Positions 36,110 through 44,068 of a stretch of DNA of 64,000 nt are shown here, one piece after another; positions within the stretch are counted from its first letter, which is position 1, and every line of letters begins with the position of its first letter. The position numbers were made by a program, and so were the translations under genes. Location: contig CAYOPI010000004.1 of the NCBI GenBank assembly GCA_964405825.1, positions 1 to 64,000 of the forward strand, read 5' to 3'. This DNA is from JBHJGM01 sp964405825 (lineage in GTDB: Bacteria; Verrucomicrobiota; Verrucomicrobiia; Opitutales; JBHJGM01). The notes below the pieces were generated by a model. That model made no database searches. It saw nothing but the letters and a program-made list of their open reading frames with translations, and was not told the DNA's origin.

Positions 36110-36511
36110 TCAGAGCCGCGCGTCGTAGAGCTTCGCGCAGGTGAGTTCGAGCAGGCCGTCGTCGGCGGTCATCAGCGCGCAGTCGAGGACGCGGGCAGTG
36201 GCCAGAAGGATGCGGTCGGCAACGTCGGGCGGAAGCGGGTCCGGAAGGCGAGCGGACTCCAGCGCGATGGCTTCACTGACCGGCACGGTTCGCGCGCGCA
36301 GCTGCTCCAGGGCGCGTTCGAACCAGAGGTCCAGCGCCACCTTCACCCGCACGCGGCGCATTTCGTTCAACCGGGCCAGTTCCATGACGGAGATGGCGGA
36401 GACAACGACCTCGGTCTTGGGCTTGAGCAGACGCTTGACCGCGCGCGGGCCCAGGACATCGGGCGAGGTTTGCGCCCAGATGAGCACGTGGGTGTCCAGG
36501 AGCAGCCGCAT
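36110..36511 (-). CDS. PIN-domain toxin (VapC/PilT N-terminal type)
   Basis: The protein has 133 residues. LLLDTHVLIW gives the first PIN aspartate (D6), SVMELARL the glutamate near residue 44, and DRILLATARVLDCALMTADD the C-terminal acidic cluster that completes the metal site. It is a predicted ribonuclease toxin. The gene starts 20 bp after the Phd-type antitoxin stop on the same strand, the usual antitoxin-then-toxin order. Confidence 0.9.
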   Translation of the reverse strand: MRLLLDTHVLIWAQTSPDVLGPRAVKRLLKPKTEVVVSAISVMELARLNEMRRVRVKVALDLWFERALEQLRARTVPVSEAIALESARLPDPLPPDVADRILLATARVLDCALMTADDGLLELTCAKLYDARL

Positions 36512-36528
36512 GGTCCGAAAAGGTGGTC

Positions 36529-36542
36529 AGGTCAGATGACCT
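36529..36542. repeat. AGGTCA inverted repeat between antitoxin and toxin genes
   Basis: AGGTCA-GA-TGACCT is a perfect 6-2-6 dyad that covers the antitoxin stop codon. Its GGTCA half-site recurs in the 13-mer repeats upstream of the antitoxin gene. Confidence 0.5.
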
Positions 36543-36777
36543 CGCCGACGGACGGGCGCACCGGCAGGGTTGGCTGAAGGATGTTGCCGCGGATCAGCAA
36601 ATCGTCCTGCTGGCCGCCCAGCAGGCGCTCCTCGCTGCCCAGCACGATCGGCTCGACGCGCACGAGGGGCTTGCCGCGCAGGGTCACTGTCAGCGGACGA
36701 CCCGTGCGCTGGACGTCTTTCATCAGCGCGATACACTTGGCCTTGAATTCGGAAATCAGGATCGAATCGCCTTCCAT
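36532..36777 (-). CDS. Phd/YefM-type antitoxin
   Basis: The protein has 81 residues. ILISEFKAKCIALMKDVQRTGRPLTVTLRGKPLVRVEP is the usual Phd DNA-binding N-terminal fold. The C-terminal ~35 residues would wrap the PIN toxin. Antitoxins of this type normally repress their own operon by binding repeats at the promoter. Tandem 13-mers lie directly upstream. Confidence 0.87.
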   Translation of the reverse strand: MEGDSILISEFKAKCIALMKDVQRTGRPLTVTLRGKPLVRVEPIVLGSEERLLGGQQDDLLIRGNILQPTLPVRPSVGEVI

Positions 36778-36789
36778 CGGGCCAGTGCA

Positions 36790-36815
36790 ACCAGGTCAAG
36801 TAACCAAGTCAAGTT
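36790..36815. repeat. Tandem 13-mer pair upstream of the antitoxin gene
   Basis: ACCAGGTCAAGTA is followed directly by ACCAAGTCAAGTT, with two mismatches. It begins 13 bp before the antitoxin ATG and is a candidate autoregulation site. Confidence 0.55.
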
Positions 36816-36924
36816 TCTCCAGAACGTTTTGTGAATAAACTCGGAATAAGTCGGATTCGGCCTTGCCCAGAACCGACCATAAGGCAGGCTTGTCGGGCCC
36901 ATGGCCTGATAAACGCTGAATTTA

Positions 36925-36950
36925 ACCAGGTCAGCTTACTTGGTCAGCTT
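36925..36950. repeat. Second tandem 13-mer pair
   Basis: ACCAGGTCAGCTT is followed directly by ACTTGGTCAGCTT. It shares the ACCAGGTCA core with the pair at 36790. Confidence 0.55.
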
Positions 36951-37141
36951 CACATGAGGCATGAAAGAATAAGTAGGCCTTCATGCCGTGTCACCGTACA
37001 GGGCCCAACTTATACAAGGAAGTTGCTTTCGCATAACCTGGCGTCGACGGAGTTGAGAGGGAACCTTGGGGCAAGGTGGCGTTCACTCGCAGGGACGGCT
37101 TGATCTTCAATCACCAAGTAAACAACGTCTAAGAGGTGGGG

Positions 37142-39478
37142 TTGATTTCACTTAAAGTCATGGGGACGACCTTCACGGTGCTGGGCATCGTAGGGTTGGG
37201 GGCGCAGTTTGTCGAACGCGTGTCGGTGGACACCGCGTCGACGCCGGCACCGGCGACCCCGCTTCAAGTAGCGGCGGAGTCCGTTGCCGGGGAGGAGTCC
37301 GCCGCGGAGTCGTCCACGGTGGTGATTTCGATCGACGGCGACATCGACACGCGCAGTCAGCGGGTGCTCAAGAGCGGCCTGGCCACGGCGGAGCGTTCGG
37401 GGGCCGAGAACGTCATTGTGACGTTGGATTCGCGTGGCGGCGATTTGGACACAGCCATCGAGATGATGCAGGATTTGGCCGACGCGCAGGTGCGCACCAT
37501 TCTCTATGTGGCCGAGGATGCCGCCGGGCCCGCCGCCGTGCTGCCGTTGGCAGTCGAGCGTGTTTTCGTGCATCCGCGCGGGGTGATTGGGCCGATTGTT
37601 TTGGAGACCGATTCGACCGAGGACACTTCGCTGGACAGTTACCGCGAGAGCAAGGTTCTGGCTTCGGCGGCGCGCGGGCCGCGGCGGGAGGCGCTCATTC
37701 GCGCGATGCTTGCGCCAGGAGAGACGCTGGAGTTTGGCGGGGAGACCCTGAGCGAGCCCGGACGACTGCTGGCGTTGCGGTCGGGACAGGCGCTGCTGAC
37801 CGAAGGCGATCCGCCGACCCCCCTGCTTGCCGAAGGCGAAGCGCGCAGGCTGGAAGACCTGCTGGAGCAGATCGTTGGCGACGCTGAGGCCCCCTATCGC
37901 CACGTGAAGTGGGACGCACGCAAACGCACCATCGTCCAACCCATGGTGAACGCGGGGGAGGATGCGGGCTCGGAGCTTTTGGCCGAAACCGGTGGCACCG
38001 ACACGCCATCGGACCGCGAGGGCGCGGCGGATGGAACCGAAGATGCGCCGCGGATTGGAGAACTGCCGGACCCCGGCGAGGACGGCATCTTCGATGTGTA
38101 CGTCGTGCCGATTCGGGGGGGCATCGACGAGCCGCAATTGTACATTCTGCGCCGGGCGCTCAAGCAGGCGATCGAGGAAGACGTCGAGGCCATCGTGCTG
38201 GACATGGACACGCCGGGCGGACGCCTGGACACCACGCTGGAGATGATGGAGGCGCTGGCCCGCTTTGAGGGCAAAACCATCACCTACGTCAACTCGGACG
38301 CAATTTCGGCGGGAGCCTACATCTCAGTGGCAACCGAGCATATCTACATGTCGCCCACCGGCGTGATTGGGGCGGCGGCGGCGGTCTCCGGCGGCGGCGG
38401 TGAGATTCCCCCGACGATGAAAGCGAAGATCAACTCGGTGCTCGATGGTATCATCCGCACCTACGCCGACGAGTACCCTTTCCGGGCGCGCGTGCTGCGG
38501 GCGATGGCGGACATCAGCGCGGACCTGGTGATCAACGGCGAACCGGTCGTTTCGGCCGAGGGTGAGTCGTTGGGTGAGCCGGGCCGACTGCTGACCCTGA
38601 CCGCCAAGGAGGCCGTGCTGACGTTCGTCCCCGAAGACATCGAGCGCTTCGGACCGGAGCCGCGGCCTCTTCTGGCAACGGGGATCGCAAGCAACCTGGA
38701 CGAGCTGCTCGACCAACGCTTCGGTGCGGGCAACTACCGCATCACGGAGTTCGAGGTGACCTGGTCGGAAAAGGCCTCCAAGTGGCTGGTCACAATTGCC
38801 CCGCTGCTCTTTCCGCTGGGGCTGATTCTGCTCTATCTCGAGGCGCAGTCGCCGACCTTTGGTTTGATGGGCGGGTTGGGGCTGCTGTTCCTGGCGGCAT
38901 TTTTCGGGGGGCACCTGGTCGCAGGCCTGGCCGGCTACGAAGACATCCTGCTCTTTGCGATCGGGTGTGTCTTGATACTGGCGGAGATCTTTTTCTTTCC
39001 CGGCACGCTTATTCTGGGTCTAACCGGGGCTTCGCTGGTGCTGGCGTCGCTGGTCTGGGCGATGTCCGACAACTGGCCCACGGAAGGCTTTGACGTTAGC
39101 GCCGACCTGCTGCTGATGCCTACGCTGCGGCTGATCCTCGGGCTCTTTATAGGTATCGTAACGCTGCTGCTGCTGGGACGGTTTCTGCCCAAGAAAATGT
39201 TCTGGGACCGCATTGTTCTGCGAGGCTCCCTGCAGCCGGCGGGCCATGCGCCTTTGGGCGATACCCTGGTGCTGGACGAGGCGGGTGGCTCGACGGCGGC
39301 GGCGATTCCCGACATTGGTTCCAAAGGCAAGGCCGTGACCGCGCTCTTCCCTTCGGGTGAGGTGGAAATCGACGGACGACGCTATCAGGCGCGCGCCATG
39401 ACGGGCATGGTCGAACGAGGACAGAACATCAAGGTGACCGGCCAACGTGACTTCACCCTGATCGTCTCGGCGGAATGA
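37142..39478 (+). CDS. Long NfeD-family membrane serine protease with two ClpP-type domains
   Basis: The protein is about 778 residues from TTG 37142, which has AGAGG 5 nt upstream; GTG 37136 and ATG 37160 are also in frame. After an N-terminal hydrophobic segment come two ClpP-like domains. The first (~60-200) has DSRGGDLDTAIEMM but reads DAAGPAAV where the catalytic Ser should be. The second (~320-520) has DTPGGRLDTTLEMM and the active SAGAYIS with Ser at about 389. Four or more membrane segments (~580-690) and an NfeD OB-fold (~705-778) follow. NfeD proteases work with stomatin/flotillin-type partners in membranes; floA lies downstream. Confidence 0.88.
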   Translation: MISLKVMGTTFTVLGIVGLGAQFVERVSVDTASTPAPATPLQVAAESVAGEESAAESSTVVISIDGDIDTRSQRVLKSGLATAERSGAENVIVTLDSRGGDLDTAIEMMQDLADAQVRTILYVAEDAAGPAAVLPLAVERVFVHPRGVIGPIVLETDSTEDTSLDSYRESKVLASAARGPRREALIRAMLAPGETLEFGGETLSEPGRLLALRSGQALLTEGDPPTPLLAEGEARRLEDLLEQIVGDAEAPYRHVKWDARKRTIVQPMVNAGEDAGSELLAETGGTDTPSDREGAADGTEDAPRIGELPDPGEDGIFDVYVVPIRGGIDEPQLYILRRALKQAIEEDVEAIVLDMDTPGGRLDTTLEMMEALARFEGKTITYVNSDAISAGAYISVATEHIYMSPTGVIGAAAAVSGGGGEIPPTMKAKINSVLDGIIRTYADEYPFRARVLRAMADISADLVINGEPVVSAEGESLGEPGRLLTLTAKEAVLTFVPEDIERFGPEPRPLLATGIASNLDELLDQRFGAGNYRITEFEVTWSEKASKWLVTIAPLLFPLGLILLYLEAQSPTFGLMGGLGLLFLAAFFGGHLVAGLAGYEDILLFAIGCVLILAEIFFFPGTLILGLTGASLVLASLVWAMSDNWPTEGFDVSADLLLMPTLRLILGLFIGIVTLLLLGRFLPKKMFWDRIVLRGSLQPAGHAPLGDTLVLDEAGGSTAAAIPDIGSKGKAVTALFPSGEVEIDGRRYQARAMTGMVERGQNIKVTGQRDFTLIVSAE

Positions 39479-39486
39479 AAGCCCGC

Positions 39487-39520
39487 CACCGAAAGCACAG
39501 AAGGCTCAAAGCACAAATTT
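39487..39520. repeat. CACRGAA-type repeat block, left side of the GxxExxY remnant
   Basis: On the plus strand the units CACCGAAAG, CACAGAAGG, CTCAAAG and CACAAATTT follow one another. The block overlaps the 3' end of the pseudogene. A similar block lies at 39881-39906 on the opposite strand. Confidence 0.5.
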
Positions 39521-39880
39521 GCGGAACTGGAACCTCTCCGAACGAAAGTTCATGCACATCCCGTGCCTTGGGCCGCAGGCTTTCAGCTACGCCAACACCT
39601 GTGCCTGGTCCATCGAGGTAAGCTCCCGAGTTGGCTTCAATTCCACCAGAATCGCCTGTTCGACGCAAAGATCAGCCACGTAGTATCCATCCTGCACGCC
39701 ATCTTCATCCAATACGGGCTAGGAAAACTGCCGCTCCACTAAAATGGATGCCTTTCGAAACCGATGAACCAGAATGTGCTCATAGGTTTTCTCGGTGAAG
39801 CTGCTTTTGGAGTAGCAGTGCCGCTCGAAGCCGGTCTGGCGGATCAGGTCGCAAAAGCGTCTGGCATCGATTTCATCCAT
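39506..39880 (-). pseudogene. GxxExxY-family protein gene with two in-frame TAG stops
   Basis: Reading ATG 39880 to TGA 39506 gives 124 codons, the usual length of this family. The frame is intact apart from two TAG codons. KSSFTEKTYEHILVHRFRKASILVERQFS precedes the first stop. The rest runs PVLDEDGVQDGYYVADLCVEQAILVELKP to QVLA, then the second stop replaces an expected Tyr, then LKACGPRHGMCMNFRSERF. Each stop is one base from a sense codon. TAG ends several intact genes in this window, so recoding is unlikely and the copy is dead. The motif itself has Ser for the first Gly. The product family has no firm function. Confidence 0.8.
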
Positions 39881-39906
39881 GCTGTGTTCTTTCCGTGAAT
39901 TCTGTG
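39881..39906. repeat. CACRGAA-type repeat block, right side of the GxxExxY remnant
   Basis: On the minus strand CACAGAATT, CACGGAAAGAA and CACAGC lead directly into the ATG of the remnant. The orientation is opposite to the left block, so the two bracket the element like loose inverted ends. Confidence 0.5.
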
Positions 39907-39926
39907 GTAAGAAAACGACCCACTTC

Positions 39927-40403
39927 ATGCTGACTACGATTATCGTTCTGATGGTGGCCGGGATGGTCATGGTCGGGCTGGAGATCTTCCTGCCCGGGGC
40001 GATTCTGGGCATTCTCGGCGCCGTGGCCTTCATCGTCGCGGCGGTGCTGGCTTACCAGGAGTACGGCCTGATTGGCGGGGGTGTCGCGGCGGCGGTCGGG
40101 CTCTTCGGTTCGGTTGGCGTGCTGGTGGCCGAGTTCACGCTGCTGCCCAAAACCAGGCTGGGCCGACGGCTTTTCCTGACCGCCAAGGTGGAGGGCAAGG
40201 CCAACGACGAACTCCTGGAAAAGGCCGACGTGGTGGGTCGCGAGGGTCAGAGCCTGACCACCCTGGCACCCAGCGGGCGCGTGCTGGTCGACGGGCAGGA
40301 ATTCGAAGCCTTCAGCGAAGATGGCTTGCTCAACAAAGGCACCGTCGTCGAGGTGGTCAGCCGCGACAACTTCCGGCTGATCGTGCGCAAGAAGCCCCTG
40401 TAA
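39927..40403 (+). CDS. Short NfeD-family membrane protein
   Basis: The protein has 158 residues from ATG 39927; the open extension to 39879 overlaps the repeat block. Two or more membrane segments (residues ~3-30 and ~32-60) precede a C-terminal OB-fold-like beta domain (~90-155, GREGQSLTTLAPSGRVLVDGQEFEAF). There is no protease domain. It belongs to the short NfeD type that partners a flotillin-like protein, whose gene follows 202 bp downstream. Confidence 0.87.
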   Translation: MLTTIIVLMVAGMVMVGLEIFLPGAILGILGAVAFIVAAVLAYQEYGLIGGGVAAAVGLFGSVGVLVAEFTLLPKTRLGRRLFLTAKVEGKANDELLEKADVVGREGQSLTTLAPSGRVLVDGQEFEAFSEDGLLNKGTVVEVVSRDNFRLIVRKKPL

Positions 40404-40605
40404 ACGAACGATCCGAATCCGCCGATTCACCCGGATGGTGAAATCCGTCCTAATACCCCGGGCCTTTCTCGCCTTTGGCCTTGATGCGAACGCCTTCCCG
40501 GTGATTGCTTAAGACAAGGAACCACCGCGCTTTGCGAATGCGCGGGTGACCACTCAAACGGATTTTCCTGGCATCTGCCGAAACCCAAGAAGAGGAAGCA
40601 ACACC

Positions 40606-41637
40606 ATGGGAGACACCCTGATCATCGTCGCAGTTATCGTCGTCTTCATCATCGTCATCGTCGCGGTCATTGTTCTGCTCTCGTACATCGGGACGTGGGT
40701 GAAGGCGTTTCTGGCCGGTGCGCCGGTCGGGATTCCAACTCTGGTGGCCATGCGGCTTCGAGGGGTGCCACACGGCCTGATCGTTGACGCGCGCATCACC
40801 GCGGTGAAGGCCGGTATCGAGCTGAGCACGACCGAGCTGGAATCCCATTACCTGGCCGACGGTAACGTGATCCAGACCGTGCAGGCCCTCATCGCCGCCG
40901 AGAAAGCCGGCATCACCTTGAATTTCACGCGCGCCTGCGCCATCGACCTGGCAACCAAGGGCACCAACAAGAGCGTGCTCGAGGCGGTGCGGACCTCGGT
41001 CAACCCGAAGGTCATCGACTGCCCCAATCCGTCCAGCGGTCGCAGCTCGATCGACGGTGTGGCCAAGGACGGGATCCAGGTCAAAGCCCGGGCCCGCGTC
41101 ACGGTGCGGACAAATCTGGACCGCTTCGTTGGCGGCGCGCAGGAGGACACCATCATCGCCCGCGTGGGTGAGGGTATCGTCACGACGATCGGCTCGGCCG
41201 AAACCTACAAGTACGTCCTCGAAAATCCGGACACCATTTCCAAGACCGTGCTGGGCCGCGGCCTGGACGTGGGCACGGCCTTTGAGATTCTCTCCATCGA
41301 CATCGCCGACCTGGACGTGGGCGAGAACATCGGCGCACAGCTGCAGGAAAGCCAGGCCGTGGCGAACAAGAACATGGCTCAGGCGCAGGCGGAAATCCGT
41401 CGTGCGGCCGCCGTCGCGCTCGAACAGGAAATGAAGGCTCGCGTCGAGGAAATGCAGGCCAAGGTCGTCGAGGCGCAGGCGCAGGTGCCGCTGGCCCTGG
41501 CCGACAGCCTGCGCAGCGGCAAGATGGGCTTCATGGACTATTACCGGCTTCAGAACATCCAGTCGGATACCTCGATGCGCGAGTCTATCTCCAAGGCTGA
41601 CGAAGGCGGAAATCCCGGCCCGATGACCGGCGCCTGA
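40606..41637 (+). CDS. floA: Flotillin-like protein FloA
   Basis: The protein has 343 residues from ATG 40606, with AGAGGAAG about 7 nt upstream. A long N-terminal hydrophobic segment (~4-30) anchors it. The SPFH-like domain (VGIPTLVAMRLRGVPHGLIVDARI through ARVTVRTNLDRFVGG) is followed by an Ala/Glu-rich helical region (ESQAVANKNMAQAQAEIRRAAAVALEQEM). FloA scaffolds membrane microdomains. The order nfeD-nfeD-floA matches the conserved NfeD/flotillin pairing, as in B. subtilis yqeZ-floA (yqfA). Confidence 0.93.
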   Translation: MGDTLIIVAVIVVFIIVIVAVIVLLSYIGTWVKAFLAGAPVGIPTLVAMRLRGVPHGLIVDARITAVKAGIELSTTELESHYLADGNVIQTVQALIAAEKAGITLNFTRACAIDLATKGTNKSVLEAVRTSVNPKVIDCPNPSSGRSSIDGVAKDGIQVKARARVTVRTNLDRFVGGAQEDTIIARVGEGIVTTIGSAETYKYVLENPDTISKTVLGRGLDVGTAFEILSIDIADLDVGENIGAQLQESQAVANKNMAQAQAEIRRAAAVALEQEMKARVEEMQAKVVEAQAQVPLALADSLRSGKMGFMDYYRLQNIQSDTSMRESISKADEGGNPGPMTGA

Positions 41638-41676
41638 GTCGTTCGCTCCTGACTCACTTCAAGACCGCGAACGCCG

Positions 41677-42387
41677 ATGGAATCCTTGCTCGAACTGCTG
41701 CTGCCGGCGATCGTTCTGATCCTCTTCGTCCTGGGGAAGCTCTTCGGCAGCCGCGACGAGGAGGAGGATGTGCCGCCGCCCGGTCGGCAGGTCCGACCCG
41801 GCCCGCCCGTCGAAACCGACGACCGCACACGCCAGATTCAGGAGGAGATTCGACGCAAGATTGCCGAACGTCGCGCGGCCCAGGAAGGCGGCGCTCCGCC
41901 ACCCGTGCCGCAGCAGCCCGTTGCCCGGCAGATGCCCCCGCCCGTTCCGGCGGCTCCGCTCCAGGAGGAAACGCCCCGGCGTGGTCTGAGCCGCTACGAA
42001 GACGTCGCCGACAATCGCTGGGACCAGCAGCAGGCACCCGAAATGGAGGCTCCGGTTCAGCCCGAGTTTGCCACCCCGCCCTCGCCGGTGGCGGCCTTTC
42101 AGGCCCAGCTGGAGCAGCAGCGCCAACGCGCCGAGGAGGCCCGGCAGCGCCTGGAGCAGGCGCGGCTGGAGCGCACCCAGCAGGAACGTGAGGGTCGTTT
42201 TCGGAAGACCGCGCGCAGCTGGGGTCGCACACCCGCTGAAACCGGGGAGACCGTCGCACAGTCGGTTCAGCGCATGCTGCAAAACCCCAATGCCACCCAG
42301 CAGGCGTTTCTGTTGTACGAGATTCTGGGCACGCCCGTGGGCCTGCGTTCGCCCGACGGCGGCCAGCGTCCGAAGTGGGAGGAATAG
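41677..42387 (+). CDS. Membrane-anchored Pro/Gln-rich protein downstream of floA
   Basis: The protein has 236 residues. Residues ~4-22 form one hydrophobic segment. Then comes a long charged and Pro/Gln-rich region with helical stretches (EEIRRKIAERRAAQE at ~55-70; QLEQQRQRAEEARQRLEQARLER at ~145-170) likely to form coiled coil. No known family is recognised. It starts 39 bp after floA on the same strand, in the place of B. subtilis yqfB, but I see no similarity to claim. It may be an interaction partner in the microdomain; this is inferred from position only. Confidence 0.65.
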   Translation: MESLLELLLPAIVLILFVLGKLFGSRDEEEDVPPPGRQVRPGPPVETDDRTRQIQEEIRRKIAERRAAQEGGAPPPVPQQPVARQMPPPVPAAPLQEETPRRGLSRYEDVADNRWDQQQAPEMEAPVQPEFATPPSPVAAFQAQLEQQRQRAEEARQRLEQARLERTQQEREGRFRKTARSWGRTPAETGETVAQSVQRMLQNPNATQQAFLLYEILGTPVGLRSPDGGQRPKWEE

Positions 42388-42457
42388 CTCTTCGCCGCGA
42401 CGCGGCATTCACGCTTGCGCCGCACTGGCAAAAGGCTGAACGTGCGCCTTACGGCCT

Positions 42458-42973
42458 ATGAACATGATCTCCACCCGAAACCTCATGCTGCGTCCGCTGG
42501 AGGTCAGCCACGTCGACGCCTACAACCAGGGCAGCGCTGCCCTGGCCGAGGAGCTGGGGGTGGCCGTGCCGGGTTCGTGGCCGTGGAGCGAGACGGCCGA
42601 GATTCTCGACTGGGCCAAGGAGCAGCTGCAAAACGACCCCGAGCAGGACGGCTGGCTGGTCTGGCTGATCCTGCATCGCGGTTCGCACTCGCTGATTGGC
42701 GATGCGGGTTTCGGCGGGAAGCCCAACGCCGAGGGCGTGATCACTTTGGGCTACAGCATCGTGCCGGAATATCGGGTGCGCGGATACGGCTCGGAGGCAG
42801 CCGAAGCCCTGGTCGACTGGGCCTTTGCTCACGCCACGGTGAAAGCGATTGAAGCGCGCACGCCGAGCAACCACCACGCCTCGATGCGCATCCTCGAAAA
42901 GCTCGGCTTCAGTCGCCAGCGCAACGAGGAGAAGAGCGTGCTTTGGTCGCGCCAGCGGGCCGACGGGAACTAG
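42458..42973 (+). CDS. GNAT-family N-acetyltransferase (RimJ/RimL type)
   Basis: This 171-residue GNAT domain starts LMLRPLEVSHVDAYN. The acetyl-CoA loop region is YSIVPEYRVRGYGSEAAEALVDWAF, and the C-terminal ASMRILEKLGF is typical of RimJ-like acyltransferases. No neighbour points to a substrate. The stop is 6 bp from the convergent RodZ-like gene. Confidence 0.85.
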   Translation: MNMISTRNLMLRPLEVSHVDAYNQGSAALAEELGVAVPGSWPWSETAEILDWAKEQLQNDPEQDGWLVWLILHRGSHSLIGDAGFGGKPNAEGVITLGYSIVPEYRVRGYGSEAAEALVDWAFAHATVKAIEARTPSNHHASMRILEKLGFSRQRNEEKSVLWSRQRADGN

Positions 42974-42979
42974 CCTGCC

Positions 42980-43933
42980 CTAGGGCAGCGGCTCGAGGAG
43001 GTTGCCCGCGCGGTCGTGCCGCCCGAGCGAGGAGAAATACAGGCTGCCGCGCCCAACGTAGTCGGCCCCAACCTCGATGGTCTGTGCCGCCCGTCCGTTG
43101 ATCTCGAACAAGGCACCGTTGGGATTGCCGTCGACGATGACCTGCACGATGCCGTCGAGTTCAACCGGGTCCATTGTCTCGCCAGGTTGAAGCGGCTGCA
43201 CCGAATTGCTGGCCGGGAAGACGATGCGCAGCGGATTGCCCGCGGGGGCTGTCACCCGGAAGGTGAAAGGCTCGGTTTCCAGGGTACTCTCGACCGCGTC
43301 CGTATCGCCGGCGACATCGTCGGTGTCACCGCTGCTGCTGATCACCGCCTGCACCAGCAAGACCAGCAGCACAACCAGCACGATGGCACCAAGAGCAACC
43401 GCCCCGACCTTCCAATACAAGCCGACGCCGCCGAACTTGCTCAGCAGCGTCTCCACCGGCAACCGTGGGCGATTGGCCGGATCGTCAAAGCGACTGGTAT
43501 CAGCCTCGCTGGCGGAAGACCCCGCCGACACCGGGGCCTGGGTCTCGCCGGAAGGACGCCGGCCCTCCTCGCCGTCGCCTTCGCCGGGACCATCCAACTC
43601 GATGTGACCGAGCCCGGGACGGCTCGCGCTGCTGCCCACAGAGAAATGCGTCTGCCCGCCCTCGCGCCGATGCCCGCGGCCCCCGGCGGCGGCGTTGGCC
43701 TCCATGCGCACGGCCCGAAAGTCCGTGGCGACCTTCTCGGCGTCCAGCTGCAGATAGCGCGCGTACAGCTTCAGAAAGCCGATCTTGTAGACATCTGGCA
43801 GATCGAAATCGAACTGGTCGCCTTCGAAGAACCCCAGAAAATCACTGCGTATCTTCGTCGACTCAGCCGCCTCGCGCAGCGAGATGCCCTGACGCTTGCG
43901 CGCCTCCTCCAATCGTTGTCCAATGCTCTGCAT
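42980..43933 (-). CDS. RodZ-like protein (HTH, membrane segment, periplasmic domain)
   Basis: The protein has 317 residues from ATG 43933, which has GAGGG about 3 nt upstream; ATGs further up are less likely. Residues ~3-70 are an HTH domain of the RodZ type (IGQRLEEARKRQGISLREAAESTKI, PDVYKIGFLKLYARYL). A Gly/Ser-rich, charged linker follows to ~180. A single membrane segment is at ~192-214. The C-terminal ~90 residues match a RodZ/DUF4115-like periplasmic beta domain. RodZ links MreB to the elongation machinery. The gene is 135 bp downstream of ftsK on the same strand. Confidence 0.8.
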   Translation of the reverse strand: MQSIGQRLEEARKRQGISLREAAESTKIRSDFLGFFEGDQFDFDLPDVYKIGFLKLYARYLQLDAEKVATDFRAVRMEANAAAGGRGHRREGGQTHFSVGSSASRPGLGHIELDGPGEGDGEEGRRPSGETQAPVSAGSSASEADTSRFDDPANRPRLPVETLLSKFGGVGLYWKVGAVALGAIVLVVLLVLLVQAVISSSGDTDDVAGDTDAVESTLETEPFTFRVTAPAGNPLRIVFPASNSVQPLQPGETMDPVELDGIVQVIVDGNPNGALFEINGRAAQTIEVGADYVGRGSLYFSSLGRHDRAGNLLEPLP

Positions 43934-44068
43934 TGCCCTCGCGCTCTTTTGAAACGCTTTGAACGGGCCCATGCAATCCCGAAGCGCCACAGAATCAGCC
44001 CTTTGCAGGCAAGCGCCTTCGGGGCCTGCGCCTGGGAGCTGGCAAGGAGATCTGTATCCGCCGCTCCG

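Larger units (their letters stand above)
36778..37141. other. Intergenic region with 13-mer repeats between the TA pair and nfeD
   Basis: No gene is supported in these 364 bp, which are lower in GC than the flanks. Two tandem pairs of 13-mers are the only clear structure. The pair at 36790-36815 is next to the antitoxin start; the other at 36925-36950 is in mid-spacer. Confidence 0.5.

Noticed and set aside
39506..39880. Amber recoding (TAG read as sense) to save the GxxExxY gene
   Set aside because: Intact genes in the window (16560, 19988, 49902 and others) end in TAG, so TAG is a normal stop here.
40450..40848. Minus-strand frame overlapping the floA start, ending in a basic GEKGPGY tail
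   Set aside because: Its N-terminal half is antisense to floA and low-complexity (Asp/Asn runs from GTC/ATC repeats); the basic tail alone is not enough to call a gene.
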